Source: Coix lacryma-jobi var. lacryma-jobi (taxonomy: Eukaryota; Streptophyta; Magnoliopsida; Poales; Poaceae). From it: DNA of 64,000 bases. Positions 22,888 to 33,967 of the stretch are shown piece by piece; the stretch's first letter is position 1, and each line of letters begins with the position of its first letter. The position numbers and the translations under genes are program-made. The stretch lies in the NCBI GenBank assembly GCA_009763385.1, contig CM019827.1:109457204-109521203 (forward strand), read 5' to 3'. The notes below the pieces were generated by a model. The model ran no database searches and was not told the origin of the DNA. It saw only the letters and a list, made by a program, of their open reading frames with translations.

Positions 22888-23378
22888 TCTTCTAGCAAAT
22901 ATAAAAATTTGAGCACATTGGACTTTTATATTGCTAACAAATTTGAGCTTCATTGGACTTCTACATTGCTAACAGATATCACATCTTCCCACATAGCTAC
23001 ATGCTACAAACTATTGCATTTGTGTTGAAAATATCCACTTTAAAACCAAAGCTTCATTTATCCAACAATCATGAATTTTGCACAGAAACTAATAACATAA
23101 GTGTACAACATGTGTACCAAATTTTAAGCCAATCTAAATAGTTTAGATCACTTAAACATGGTTATCATCATAGCTATTTTAGATTTTCAATTTTTGATAG
23201 ATTTTCACACTTGAGCTATACTTCCTCAAATTGAATTAAACTTGAGATCAACTTGTTTGAACGCTTTGACAAGACATATATCCAAGAAAAAACCACTCAC
23301 TAAAGGTCATTTTATGATTATATCCAATCAAACCAACTCGAACTTGATCACTAAGCATCTAATATATTCAACTATTTC
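22888..23378. other. AT-rich repeat flank, no gene
   Basis: Sequence right of the copia insertion, continuous with 798-928 before insertion. It is AT-rich with phrases such as GTACAACATGTGTACCAAATTTTAAGCC that look like old retroelement sequence. I see no coding frame and cannot name the family. Confidence 0.35.
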
Positions 23379-23545
23379 CACTACTATAGAAATGAATTTC
23401 AGAGACACCAAGCTTTAATTAATTGAGGCGAGCACTCGATGCTAGTGCCCGCCTCTGATAATCAAAGGCGGACGTTTTAAGCGACCGTATCCATTAATCG
23501 ATTAACCGAGGCCAGTATCTTAAGATGTCTGCCTAGGATAATGGT
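23379..23545 (+). mobile_element. CACTA-like transposon terminus
   Basis: CACTACTATAGAAA starts here. It is followed by subterminal short repeats in both orientations: GAGGCGAGCACTCG, TGCCCGCCTCTGATAATC, AAAGGCGGACG and CGAGGCCAG. Such GCCTCTGA/GGCGG arrays next to CACTA ends are characteristic of grass En/Spm elements. The opposite end is not certain; a weakly matching end lies at 47500-47513. Confidence 0.55.
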
Positions 23546-24499
23546 TGTAACAAAAATAATTCATAACTTTTTTATACGAATTCAACTGAAGATGAACGTT
23601 ATATCAAAATTGTAGCTCTCGATGAGATCTGGGACTTTATAGTTGAACAATTTTTGAATTGAAACTGTTTAGGGTCCCAAAATATTGGTGTAAGTGCATA
23701 GCTTTTGAAATTTAAAATTATTGAATGATCTCGGATGTTGACATAGTCTACACAAAAGGTTATAGTTATCAGTAGAATATACAACTTTATAGTTGAAAAG
23801 TTTTTAATATGAAATTGTTTAAAGTCCCAATATGTGTTCAAAGGTTATAAATTTTGAGATTTAAAATTTAAAATTTCTAAACAATCTTAAGTATTCACAT
23901 AGTTAATACCAAAGTTGTAGTGGCTGACATGAGCTACATCTTGGATAATGATAATTCTTTATTTACAATAATCTAGAGTTTCAAATATGTGTTTAAAATT
24001 CACACGTTTTGAGACTTTTTTTTGAATTTTTCAAACTATCTCTCGTGGATATACATCCTATCCCAAAGTTTTAGTACTAACAAGATTTAAATCTTTGTAG
24101 TTATATGTTTTTTCATTTGAGTTCATTTACTAGCTAAAATATTTAATATAAGATTATGAAATATTGATATAGAACAATAACGTAGTATATATACACTTGA
24201 ACGAGTATGAGGTGCAATGGTAGAGACATAGTGATGAGGACATGCCACCGGTTACACATAAGCAAGTGTTTGAAGGGCCAATACATGCAACCATGTAAAA
24301 CTATTCCAAAAAGAGGTGAACTCATTCGTAGCCAAAATTAACTTCAATATACATGAGAATATTATACTACCTAAGTGTTCTACTTTGATTGTACTTAGGT
24401 TAGCAAAAATGGACCAGTTCTGATCACTAGATGGTGAAATCAAATCAACAAAAATGAACCGGTCCGATGGTAAAATCGGATCAACAAAAATTGACTAGT
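23546..24499. other. AT-rich CACTA body or unassigned repeat, no gene
   Basis: Repeated phrases such as ATAACTTTTTTATACG, CAACTTTATAGTTGAAAAG and TTTAGGGTCCCAA occur several times. They resemble the body of the fold-back element at 59080-60041. Near 24210-24250 there is a GTGCAATGGTAGAGACATAG phrase common in CACTA bodies. No coding region is seen. Confidence 0.45.
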
Positions 24500-25371
24500 T
24501 CAGCCTGCTATAATGAAAACAGACTAGTAGAAAAAAACGATTATAACTTTTGATTCCCTAAATCTTTAGAGACCCATGAGGACATTTTGGAAAGCTTATG
24601 AAGTTTCCTTTCCAATGCAACAAGTCTCATATCATTTGGAGTTCATTGTATTGAGTTATAACCAGATTAGTGAAGACTACTTGGACAGAATGTTAGTACA
24701 ACTTCTCATGCAAAACTGAACCAATTGTCAATGTTTCATGATACATGGTTAGAAAGCTTATCGAGTCTAGTTTCCAACCCAACAAATGGCTCGTCATTTG
24801 GACTTCCGAGCAGAGAGAAATGACCAATTTACTGAAGGTTGCACAGAAGCCCAGAAGTCATGTGGAAATTGAAGGCCACCTCATGAATGCTGCTACCAGT
24901 TGGTCTTCCACCTTCTAACGTGATGGCTTCAGTTCATACCTATCTAGGAGGATTGTTCCTCGTATAAATACCTTTATGCTTCTAAGCAAACATAGACTTT
25001 GATTATTTTGATAACCTGATATGGTATTGCAGCCGAGCTGCTAAGTGTCTTACACGCCTTTGTTCTTGTGAGTTCTTCTTAGGCTTGTGAGAGATCACTT
25101 TGAGGCCCCCTAATTCGTGCTCTATGGCTTCCAGTTAGACTGCACCGTATTGTGTGGATTAGTCTCGGTTTGTGGTTCTGTGATCGTACGAAGATGAGTC
25201 GAAGTCCTCAAGGTTTTGGTGTCTCTCTCCCCGTCACTTGGTCGTACCCAACCTTGGTTAGGTATAAAGCTAGTTATCCACTATTTTTGTAGCAAGTTAT
25301 CCTTGTTCTTAAACCTACTATCGTGAAGATTGAGCCAACCTATTACTAGCTCATATCGGTACTTATCATGA
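24500..25371 (+). repeat. 5' LTR of an old LTR element, approximate
   Basis: The last 100 bp (25270-25371, GCTAGTTATCCACTATTTTTG to TCGGTACTTATCA) recur, diverged, at 47021-47113. A plausible TATA box, CGTATAAATACC, lies at about 24958-24969. Immediately after the LTR stands GGTAACCAGAGC, similar to an initiator-tRNA-Met primer site. The left boundary is a guess. Confidence 0.5.
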
Positions 25372-26254
25372 GGTAACCAGAGCTATCATTGTGACCGTAG
25401 GTTTTGTTAACACCCACATATCTATCATTTTGTTTACCATCCATTATGGTTTTCATCCATCATATATGTTTGTGCTTTGTTCATATCCAACGGTCCACTA
25501 ACATAAAAATCCTATAGCCATTTCGTGATACTATTACTTTGTGTCATTCCGTTCATCTTGTTGCTAGTCACCATTGTTGTTCTTTCGACGTACTCTTGTT
25601 TAATTTTTATCCGCACCCCTCATATGTTATCTTGCGTTTATTGAAAAAAAATCTGAAAAAGTGAAAGAAAGAGTTAAAAAAGAAGAAAAAAGAGAAGATA
25701 AGTGAAAGGGGTTGTGTTGCCGATTGTGTAACTTCAAGTTTCACATCTGAAAGTTTAAGTTTGTAGTGCATTAGACAACAACATTTACATCTTGTTTGAA
25801 TGGTTTATCTCACCTTGTTACATTACACCATAGCCTTCCTTGAACAATCACCTATAACTCCACAAAAATCTATAACCAGACCTCTCATCTTGTAATCCTT
25901 TCAATCGCTTAATCACACCTGCGGTACTACCACTTTAGCTCGCTCAAAGTCCTTGAGAACGAGTAAGAACATTGGTCAGTAAGAAGTGAGGTTGTGTGAT
26001 TCCACAAAAACGAGTAAGAACATTGATTAGTAAGAGGTGAGGTTGTGTGATTCCACAAATTTACTTATTCCACTTTTTCTTGCATAAGTGCTAACATGGC
26101 AGGATCTAGTAATTCGACGTTCGTGGTCGTCGTCATGGAAAAGAAGAACCACCAATATCACGAGCTGAGTTACATCAATTTGAAAACTCATTGTTGCATG
26201 CCATGGAAAGGATGTTTAATGAATGTCTTCCTGTGGTGGGTGGACAGGCTCCAC
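25372..26254 (+). mobile_element. Old LTR element, internal region before the LINE
   Basis: Contains a purine-rich stretch (25650-25720), a 53-bp direct repeat (about 25955-26060, ACGAGTAAGAACATTGRTYAGTAAG type) and, from about 26120, a gag-like frame (SRAELHQFENSLLHAMERM) that reads into the LINE target site. No pol is present on either side of the LINE, so the element was probably non-autonomous. Confidence 0.45.
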
Positions 26255-26270
26255 AACAACATAGCCTGAC
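26255..26270. other. LINE target duplication, left copy
   Basis: AACAACATAGCCTGAC is repeated as AACAACATAGTCTGAC at 45263-45278, one mismatch in 16 bases. The open frame of the host element reads into this site and resumes after the second copy, which supports an insertion here. Confidence 0.85.
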
Positions 26271-26621
26271 AGAAACCATAGCGAACAGAATGCCCGGAAT
26301 CCACGGAAGCCTCCCTCGGGTGACTCTGACGGCGAATCTGCACTCTCTCTCGTCCATGATCCCGACGTCCTAGATCGCTATTCCGGCGACCCTCTAGGAT
26401 CTGCTCCGCCGCTGATCATTCCAATCACGGCGTCCCCGCCACGCCTTCTGACTCCCAGTAGGAGGCGGCCACCCATATCGCCGGTTAGCCATTCTGGCGC
26501 CGTCGACCACAGACTTCCCCTAGGGATTGCCGCTTAGGACCCTTGGTCGGGATCTTGATTTGTGGCTACGTTGTTGTCTCGCAGTGCACCTTTGTTGCCC
26601 TTCAGTTCGTTCCCTATGGCG

Positions 26622-27935
26622 GCGGCTGGAGTTGGCGGTTCGGGGGGAGGGAAGAACCACCCAAACCCTAATGTGATGGAGTTGCTGCAGAAACTCAACC
26701 TCACTGAGGAGGAAGAGGCAGTGTTGGATTTTAGCGAGAATGAGGGGGATGACTCTGTGGGGACGGAGTGGGCACTGGTGGGCAAGGTGCTATCGCCTTC
26801 TCCAGTTCATGTCAACACAGTGAGGTCGGCGATGAAGCCGGCGTGGGGTAACCCGATTGGCCTCAAATTCCGATCGATCGGGGAGAAGGGTGATAATCTG
26901 TTTGTGGTGGAATTTGGAAGCCACGTTGATTTGGAGAGGGTGCTATCGGGGTCGCCTTGGATGGTTGGCTGATACGCAGTCTTGCTGAAGGCGTACGATG
27001 AACGGATGACGTCATCTGATATTGTGTTCGATCGCCTGGAGCTCTGGGTCCGTATTCTGAATCTGCCCCTCGGCTGGATGAATAATTCGAGGGGAGCGAG
27101 GGCTATGGGCCTTATTGGGCAAGTTGTGAGAATGGACATGGATGCTAATGGCAAGGCTAGTGGTGCTTTTCTGCGCGCTAGAGTGGCCATTGAGCTTGAG
27201 AAGCCGGTGAGACATGGTGTGCGTCTTCACTTGAGTAAGAACGAGGAGCCACGATGGTTTCAGATTCAATATGAGAGGCTTCCGTTTTATTGCTTTGCAT
27301 GTGGCTTATTAGGGCATTCAGAACAGGAGTGCCCTACTCCAGTTGCCCGGGATGATGATGGTAAACTGTCGTACGACATTCAACTGAGGGCCCCTGAAGA
27401 TCGGAGACGTCGTATGCAGTCCTTCGCAGCTGCAACTGTGGAGTCTTTTGGTAGCGGGTCCTCGTCTATGTTCAAATCCCAGAGTCAGGCCAGGAGATCA
27501 GGGGAGAAGAGTTTTAGGTCTGAGGATGGTTCGCGTTAATCTGAGAACCGAGTTGAGGATGCAGAAGAGGTGGAGGTTCAGTGCCCCCTGAAACAACAAA
27601 GAGGAAATTTTCAGGGTGTTGGGGGCAGCAGAGCCAAGGTAAACAGAGAGCTGGATCTTCAGGAACGGGGAGAGGAGCTTCGCCAACTCCCTCGGAAGCG
27701 GAAGTCTAAGGTTCCTACTCCAGCTTCGAATACCCCGGACTTAAACCTTCCAGCGGGGGAGTCCAATGCTTTGGTCCCTGCAGGCTTGGTGAATGTTCGG
27801 GTGTCACAGATGGATACACGAGGGGATTGCAGTGGTAGTAGCATGATAGAGAAATTGAAGAAGCAAAAAAGAGGGAACAACCTAAATGCAAGATCGGCGG
27901 CGGCTGTGGATGACAGCCCCCGCCGGGCACAATGA
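26622..27935 (+). pseudogene. LINE ORF1, first copy
   Basis: One frame of 437 codons, broken by TGA at 26970-26972 and TAA at 27537-27539. N-terminal part: Gly-rich start, then LLQKLNLTEEEEAVLDF and a DUF4283 domain with WALVGKVLS and LERVLSGSPWMVG. The second part continues DUF4283 with LELWVRILNLPLGWM. A CCHC knuckle CFACGLLGHSEQEC follows. The C-terminal part is basic with LPRKRKSKV. ORF1 proteins of plant L1 elements bind the RNA and accompany it to the target. The final TGA overlaps the ORF2 ATG as ATGA. Confidence 0.85.
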
Positions 27936-28851
27936 ATCTCCTGAGCGTGAACTGCCGAGGCTGTGGGTGGCCCGAGGCAGTTCAGGAGCTCTACCATCTA
28001 GTAGAGGAGAAAAGGCCCTTGGTGGTGTTTTTGATGGAGACGAGGATGGGAGAGGATCATGCTTGGCTTGAAGCGCAGCCTTGGCTTTCCTAATGTCGTA
28101 GTTGTTAAAGCTGAGGGTTTAAGTGGGGGGTTGATGCTGTTGTGGCGGCAGGAGGTGGTGGTTGCGGAGTTGAGCAAGTCAAGGTTGCACATTGATGTGG
28201 TTTTATCGTGTGATCGTCTTCAGGTGTCCCAGTGGCGGCTGACCAGCTTCTATGGAGAACCGAGGTGGGAACGGAGGAAGGAGAGTTGGTATTTGTTGAG
28301 GTTTCTAAGAGCACAGTCGGCTGACCCGTGGTTGTGCTTAGGGGACTTCAATGACGTGCTTTCTGCTGACGAGCAAATCGGGGGCAACGAGAGGGAGCAG
28401 TGGCAAGTGTCAGCATTCCTGGACGTTATCAACGACTGTCGTCTTGTGGATCTCGGTTTCCACGGTCTCCCGTATACATGGGATAACCGTCAGGAGGAGG
28501 GGAGGAATGTGAAGGTTCGTCTGGATAGGGCGTTGGGTGATGCAAGATTTTTGGAGGTGCTTGGGGACACGGAAGTGTACCATATGCCACTTGTAGAGTC
28601 AGATCACTGCGGAGTTCTAGTGGAGGTGAGGCAGAAAGGGCCTGCTAGGAATAGGCAGGGTCACAGACGTTCAAAACCATTTCGTTATGAGAATATGTGG
28701 CAAACTCATGGAGAGTATGCAGATTTTGTGAATCGGAGCTGGGACTCGGGACCTGGTGAACAGAACTTGTCATCGGCGGTCCAGGGTCTAGAAGGGTTAC
28801 AGAGGTCCTTGAAAGCTTGGGACAAAAAGGTTTTTGGTCATGTCAAAACAC
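27932..28851 (+). pseudogene. LINE ORF2 endonuclease, first copy, truncated by the duplication joint
   Basis: ORF2 starts at ATG 27932, overlapping the ORF1 stop. The first part reads MNLLSVNCRGCGWPEAVQEL and VVFLMETRMG, the start of the exonuclease-endonuclease-phosphatase fold with the catalytic Asn and Glu. A one-base frameshift near 28060-28080 moves to the next frame, which continues with GGLMLLWRQEVVV, FYGEPRWERRKESW, CLGDFNDVLSADE, YTWDNRQ and SDHCGVLV. The catalytic Asp/Asn (GDFN) and SDH motifs are present. At 28851 the sequence switches to gypsy pol. Confidence 0.85.
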
Positions 28852-29027
28852 AAGTACAAGAACTCGCTCAGATGGTGCTTAATACCAAGCCTGGAGATTC
28901 AGAAATCCCAACCAAGAAGGCGGGTACTATTCAACCATCAGCAAAAGTCTCCACAAAAACCATTGACCTGGAAACCGGTGATCCTTCCAAGACAGCGGTT
29001 ATCAGTGCTCACCTATATGAAGAATAG
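28059..29027 (+). pseudogene. Chimeric open frame: LINE endonuclease joined to gypsy pol
   Basis: An uninterrupted frame of 322 codons crosses the tandem-duplication joint. The first 265 or so residues are LINE endonuclease, ending in WDKKVFGHVKTQ. The rest is gypsy A pol linker starting VQELAQMVLNTKPGD and ends at the TAG at 29025. The frame is preserved by chance. I infer no function, but it is a new protein-coding configuration if transcribed. Confidence 0.8.
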
Positions 29028-29090
29028 GAACTCGCGCTCACCAAGTTCCTTAGAGCCAGCAAAGACATATTTGCTTGGAAACCAACAGAC

Positions 29091-30137
29091 ATGCCTGGGG
29101 TCCCAAGGAACTTGGCTGAGCACAGATTAGAGTTAAAGGAAGGCTCTAGACCTATCAAGCAAAGATTACGACGATTTTCACCAGAGAAGAAAGAGGCAAT
29201 CAAGAAGGAAATAGCCAAGCTACTCGCAGCCGGATTCATCAGAGAAATCCTCCACCCCGAGTGGTTAGCTAACCCAGTGCTAGTCAAGAAGAAGAACTCT
29301 GCTGAGTGGCGCATGTGTGTCGACTACACAGACCTCAACAGGCATTGTCCAAAGGATCCCTTCGGATTACCAAGGATAGACCAAATAGTTGATGCCACCG
29401 CAGGCTCCGCCTTACTCTCTTTTCTGGATTGCTACTCCGGGTACCATCAGATTGCCCTCAAAGAAGAAGACCAACCCAAGACATCGTTCATTACTCCTTT
29501 TGGAGCATACTGTTACAAAACTATGTCCTTTGGACTAAAGAACACGAGGGCTACTTATCAACGCGCCATCCAAGATTGCCTGGGTGATCAGATTGGCCAC
29601 AATGCAGAAGCTTATGTTGACGATGTAGTCATAAAAACAAGGGATCCGACCACCATGATATCAGACCTAGAGGAAACCTTCAACCGATTACGTGCGTATC
29701 AATGGAGACTCAATCCAACCAAATGCGTCTTCGGGGTACCCTCAGGACAGTTACTCGGATTCCTTGTTAGTCATCGAGGCATCGAGGCTAGTCAAAAGCA
29801 GATCACAGCTATCATCAACATGAAGCCGCCTACCTCTGTCCGAGACGTTCAGAAACTCACCGGGTGCATGGCTGCGTTAAATCGATTTATCTCACGGCTC
29901 GGAGAAAAGGGATTGCCTTTCTTCAAATTACTTAAAGCCGGCGACAAATTTCAGTGGACGGATGAAGCGGACAGAGCTTTTGAACAACTCAAAAGCTACC
30001 TTATCAATTCACCCATACTAACGCCGCCGGAGCCCAGGGAACCGATGATGTTGTATATCGCAGCTACCACACACGTTGTCAGCACAGCAATCGTGGTGGA
30101 GCGCAAAGACGACAAGCACATCTACAACACCCAATGA
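29091..30137 (+). pseudogene. Gypsy A reverse transcriptase, second copy
   Basis: Same motifs and stops as 15925-16971 at an offset of 13,166: WRMCVDYTDLNRHCPKD, FGLKNTRATYQRA, YVDDVVIK. It differs by a single residue next to the catalytic block (HNAEAYVDD instead of HNAKAYVDD). Confidence 0.88.
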
Positions 30138-30263
30138 CCAGTTTATTACAACAGCGAGGTACTATCTGACTCGAAAGTCAGGTACCCGCAAGTACAAAAA
30201 CTGCTCTATGCTTTACTCATATCCTCAAGAAAGCTGCGGCACTACTTCGAAGCTCATGAGATC

Positions 30264-31304
30264 ATGGTAGTCACGGATTTTCCTTTAGGAGAAATCCTTC
30301 ACAACCGTGATGCTACTGGAAGGATTTCCAAGTGGGCAGTTGAATTAGGGGCACTCAACATCAAGTTCACTCCGAGGAAAGCTATCAAGTCTCAGGCCCT
30401 AGCTGATTTTGTCGTCGAATGGACTGAAATACAGCAGACTAGAGACAACGCTACTCCCGATCATTGGAAGATGTACTTCGATGGGTCCCTAAAACTCGGA
30501 GGAGCAGGAGCCGGAGTCCTTCTTGTATCACCCGCTGGCGAACAGCTCAAATACGTTCTGCAAATATTGTGGCCAGCCACCAACAATGAAGCAGAATATG
30601 AGGCACTGCTCCACGGACTTAAACTAGCAGTCACTTTGGGCATTAAGCGGCTATTAGTCTATGGCGATTCTTCCGTGGTCATTCACCAAGTTAATAAAGA
30701 CTGGGACTGTACCAAGGAAACAATGAACGCCTATTGTGTTGAAGTACGCAAGCTAGAAAAACACTTTGCAGGACTGGAACTCATTCATGTTACCCGGGAT
30801 CTCAACATGGCAGCAGATATACTCGCGAAATTAGGTTCTGACAGAGCACAAGTTCCTAGTGGTACCTTTGTACATGAGTTATCCAAGCCTTCAATCCAAG
30901 AGAAGGAGGAGTTCGAGCCAGAACCCGCAACCCAGGTCCTATCTCTAGCACCCGACTGGACACGAGTTTTCATTGATTACATCAAAGAACATAAACTGCC
31001 AAGCGACAAAACTACAGCAGAGCAAGTCACCAGGCGTAGCAAAAACTATGTTCTAGTCGGGGATAAGCTGTATCGACGCGGAGCTTCATCAGGGGTCCTC
31101 CTCAAGTGTATTACACCAGAAGAAGGCAGGGAAATTCTGAATAAAGTCCACTCTGGGTCCTGCGGTAATCACGCAGTTTCAAGGACACTAGTCGGAAAAA
31201 TCTTCAGGTCCAGCGGTGATTTAAACAACCTAGCAAGAGCAAGATGCGAAAAATTTTATATGCATTTGTTAATGCTGGGACAGGCTCCCGACTTGATATC
31301 ATGA
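30264..31304 (+). pseudogene. Gypsy A RNase H pair and zinc finger, second copy
   Basis: Identical in protein to 17098-18138, including the archaeal-type RNase H (MYFDGSLKLGGAGAG, NNEAEYEALLHG) and the same missing integrase core. The shared deletion shows that it predates the tandem duplication. Confidence 0.86.
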
Positions 31305-32297
31305 ATATCAGTTACTACAAATTTTTGTATGTCTTCTTTGCAGGGAAAAGATATGGACTACAACACTGGTTGAGGTACGCCCCTGAGGGCTGCCCTACAC
31401 GGACACCATGCCACTGGGTGAAGTAGGCCCCTGAGGGTTGCCTCACTCGGACACCACACCGCTGGGTTAGGTACGCCCTTGAGGGTTGCCTCACTCGAAC
31501 ACCATGTTGTTGCGACGAGCCTTCAAACATGGTTATGATGATTTGGGAGTCTCGAGGTGGGGGTGATACGGGGTCTCCGGTGAGGAGACTACCCACCCGA
31601 AGCCTTGGGCTCACCAATATCCTACTTCCACTACTTCGATCAAGCTTTTTCACCTCCACGACTTAGTCGACATTAAGCTCAGGGGCTCGGTCGTTGCCTC
31701 AGCTTAGTCGACTTCACTCCGACTACGCTCGGGGACTGGGATTCAAGGATGAAAGATCAAATTTACGAGCATTCAACCACTCGGCAACAAAGCAGATGTT
31801 GATCCTTGTCTTTGGGAGATTACTCGGTTGCACCCTTAAGGATGTCTACAAGATCCTACAATCGACTCCGAGTAGTCTATTTTAGGCTCGGGGGCTGCGG
31901 GATACATATCCTCAGATGATGCATCTAAATTTCTTTGAAAGGAATTAGAGCAATTTCAGACAAGACCCTCCAGCTCTTTATGTTAAACAGCAAGAGGTCG
32001 GGGGCTACACCCAATGGGTGCGCTTTTCAGAAAGCGCACACCATTAGAAGACTTCAAGAGCACTTTATGGTTTCTCTCAGAAGGTACTCGGATGACACTT
32101 GATCAAGGCCATGGTCTCAAGATGACTTCACCGATAAATCATGAAGAGCTCGGGGGCTTGTGGGACAGAGTCCCCGGGTACTCCGCAAGGAAGGGCGAAG
32201 ACCTAGTCCAACTAGGACTCTCCATGTAATCCTAGTAGTATTGCTACCTTGTAATCCTACTAAGACTCCTAAGATGTAACCGACTAGGACTTGCACG

Positions 32298-33904
32298 CAC
32301 AGGTTATCGTTGGTAGCATTCTTCTCTGCCAACTCGGATTGCAAGCCCGCACAGGACTTGCACGCACCCAACAGCAAGGATCTAGCCTTCAACTCATCCA
32401 CCTCTCCTACCAATGCAACATACTTACCTCTCAAAGTGAGAAGGTCAGTCATGTGCGTGGTGCACATCTCACACTCAACCTCCTCAGAAACGACCACGGT
32501 GGACTTGGCAAACTCAAGCTCCTTCACCGTGTCCTCCCACTTCTGCCTAAACTCCTTACGCTCTCTAGCAGCACGCCTAAGCAGCTTATCTTGACTAAGG
32601 AGAGCGGCAGTAAGTTTCTCGACCTTAGCAGAAAGCTCATCGGGGGTCAGAGATACCTGGGAGGTGTCGTCGTCGTCGTCGTCGTTCCGAGGGATCTCCT
32701 CCAGGTCATCGTCGACCTCCTTGCTAAGGGCCATGGTGTAGAGGCCCTCGTCGTCGGCGAAGAAGCAGAGGCCGTTGAGCTTGTCCTCGATCCTCTTCTT
32801 CTTCTCGGACTCGTCGTCGCTTGAGGAAGCGGAGTCGTCATCCGAGTCGTCGACGTCGCTGAGCGTGGCGAAGAATGCACACTGCTCAGCCTGGGCCTTC
32901 TCCAAGTACTTCGTCTTGATGTACTCCTTGTTGAAGCCGCCCTTCCGCTTGTGCTTCGCGGGGACGTACTTCTCCTTGCGCTTGCCGGAGTCATACTTGT
33001 GCCCATGATCCGCCTTGCCAAAGGTTTGCTTGTTCTTCTTCGGGCAATTGGTGATGAAGTGGTTGGGGTCGCCGCACTCAAAGCATCCTGAGCGTCCTCC
33101 TCTGCGGCGACGGTTCATGCGGTTGTTGCGAAACCGCGAGAACCGGTTGGCGAGCAAAGCCAACTCGTCATCCCCCAAAGACTCCAGCTGCTCCTCTATG
33201 ACAGAAAAGAGTGAAGAGAGTGCAAATCCTCTAGAGGTGTTAGCAGAAGAGCCAGAAAGCAGAGCCATCGACGGGCCAGAAGGATTTTCATAAGAAACCC
33301 TCGCCATGGCATCGATCTCACTGGACTTGAGCTTACTGAAGAGCTCGTCGCACGTGAGGGTCTCATAGTTAGGTGATTCGATGATCGCCTGAACCTTGGA
33401 ATCCCACACCGACCGATCAAGAGTATGGAGTAGCTTGAGAGCTCTCTCATGATCGTCGAAAGACAACAACTCCTTGTTAGCCCTCATTCTGTTGACAATC
33501 ACCTGAAAGCGAGCGAATAAACTCTCTATGCTCTCGCCAGGCATGTGTCGAAAGTTCTCATACTCTCGCTTGAATGACTCGTAGAGACGGGTTTTGACTT
33601 GAGTGGTTCCCTCATGGAAACGCATGAGGGTTGCCCAAATCTCCCGAGCCGTAGCGAGGTGAGAAACGCGATCAAACTCACTCATGCTCAGACATGAGAA
33701 AAGAGCATTATGGGCTCGGCTATTAGCATCGTGCTCATCGATCTGAAGCTGAGAGACACGAGCAGCCAAGACCATGTAATCGGCAGAGTTGCAAATATCC
33801 CAGATGGAAGCACCCAAACTCTGCAGATAGGCCGACATGCGTATCTTCCAATACGCATAGTTCGTCCCATTGAAAAACGGCGGTTTACCCATGCCGCGAT
33901 CCAT
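32298..33904 (-). pseudogene. Copia Gag N-terminal part, second copy
   Basis: Copy of 19132-20738. The start MDRGMGKPPF, UBN2 region and zinc knuckle CFECGDPNHFITNC are preserved. Cys267 of the first copy is Arg here, just before the knuckle. As in the first copy, the frame runs on into antisense gypsy LTR sequence down to 32117. Confidence 0.88.
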
Positions 33905-33967
33905 GTCGTCTTCTGTGGATCTGGAACCGACTAAGGTGGAAGATCCTTAACCCGCTCCGATACCAAT

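Larger units (their letters stand above)
15686..28851 (+). repeat. 13,166-bp tandem duplication, unit 1
   Basis: This block is repeated directly as 28852-42017. It includes part of gypsy A pol, copia gag and 5' LTR, a CACTA-like end, the 5' part of an old LTR element and the 5' part of a LINE. Every internal feature recurs with an offset of 13,166 bp (13,165 between the two homopolymer differences near 20838 and 24010). The four bases AAGT occur at both original borders and at the new joint. Confidence 0.95.
28852..32297 (+). mobile_element. Gypsy A, second partial copy (pol to right LTR)
   Basis: Lacks LTR, gag and protease because the duplication starts in pol. The RT segment (29091-30137, YVDDVVIK), the RNase H pair and zinc finger (30264-31304), the tandem repeats (31341-31516) and the right LTR remnant (32159-32297) match the first copy. 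The stops at 29025-29027 and 30135-30137 are shared. One coding difference is Lys to Glu three residues before YVDD. Confidence 0.88.

Noticed and set aside
24210..24250. tRNA-like GTGCAATGGTAGAGAC phrase
   Set aside because: It resembles a tRNA A-box region but no cloverleaf or B-box with proper spacing can be drawn. It is common in CACTA bodies.
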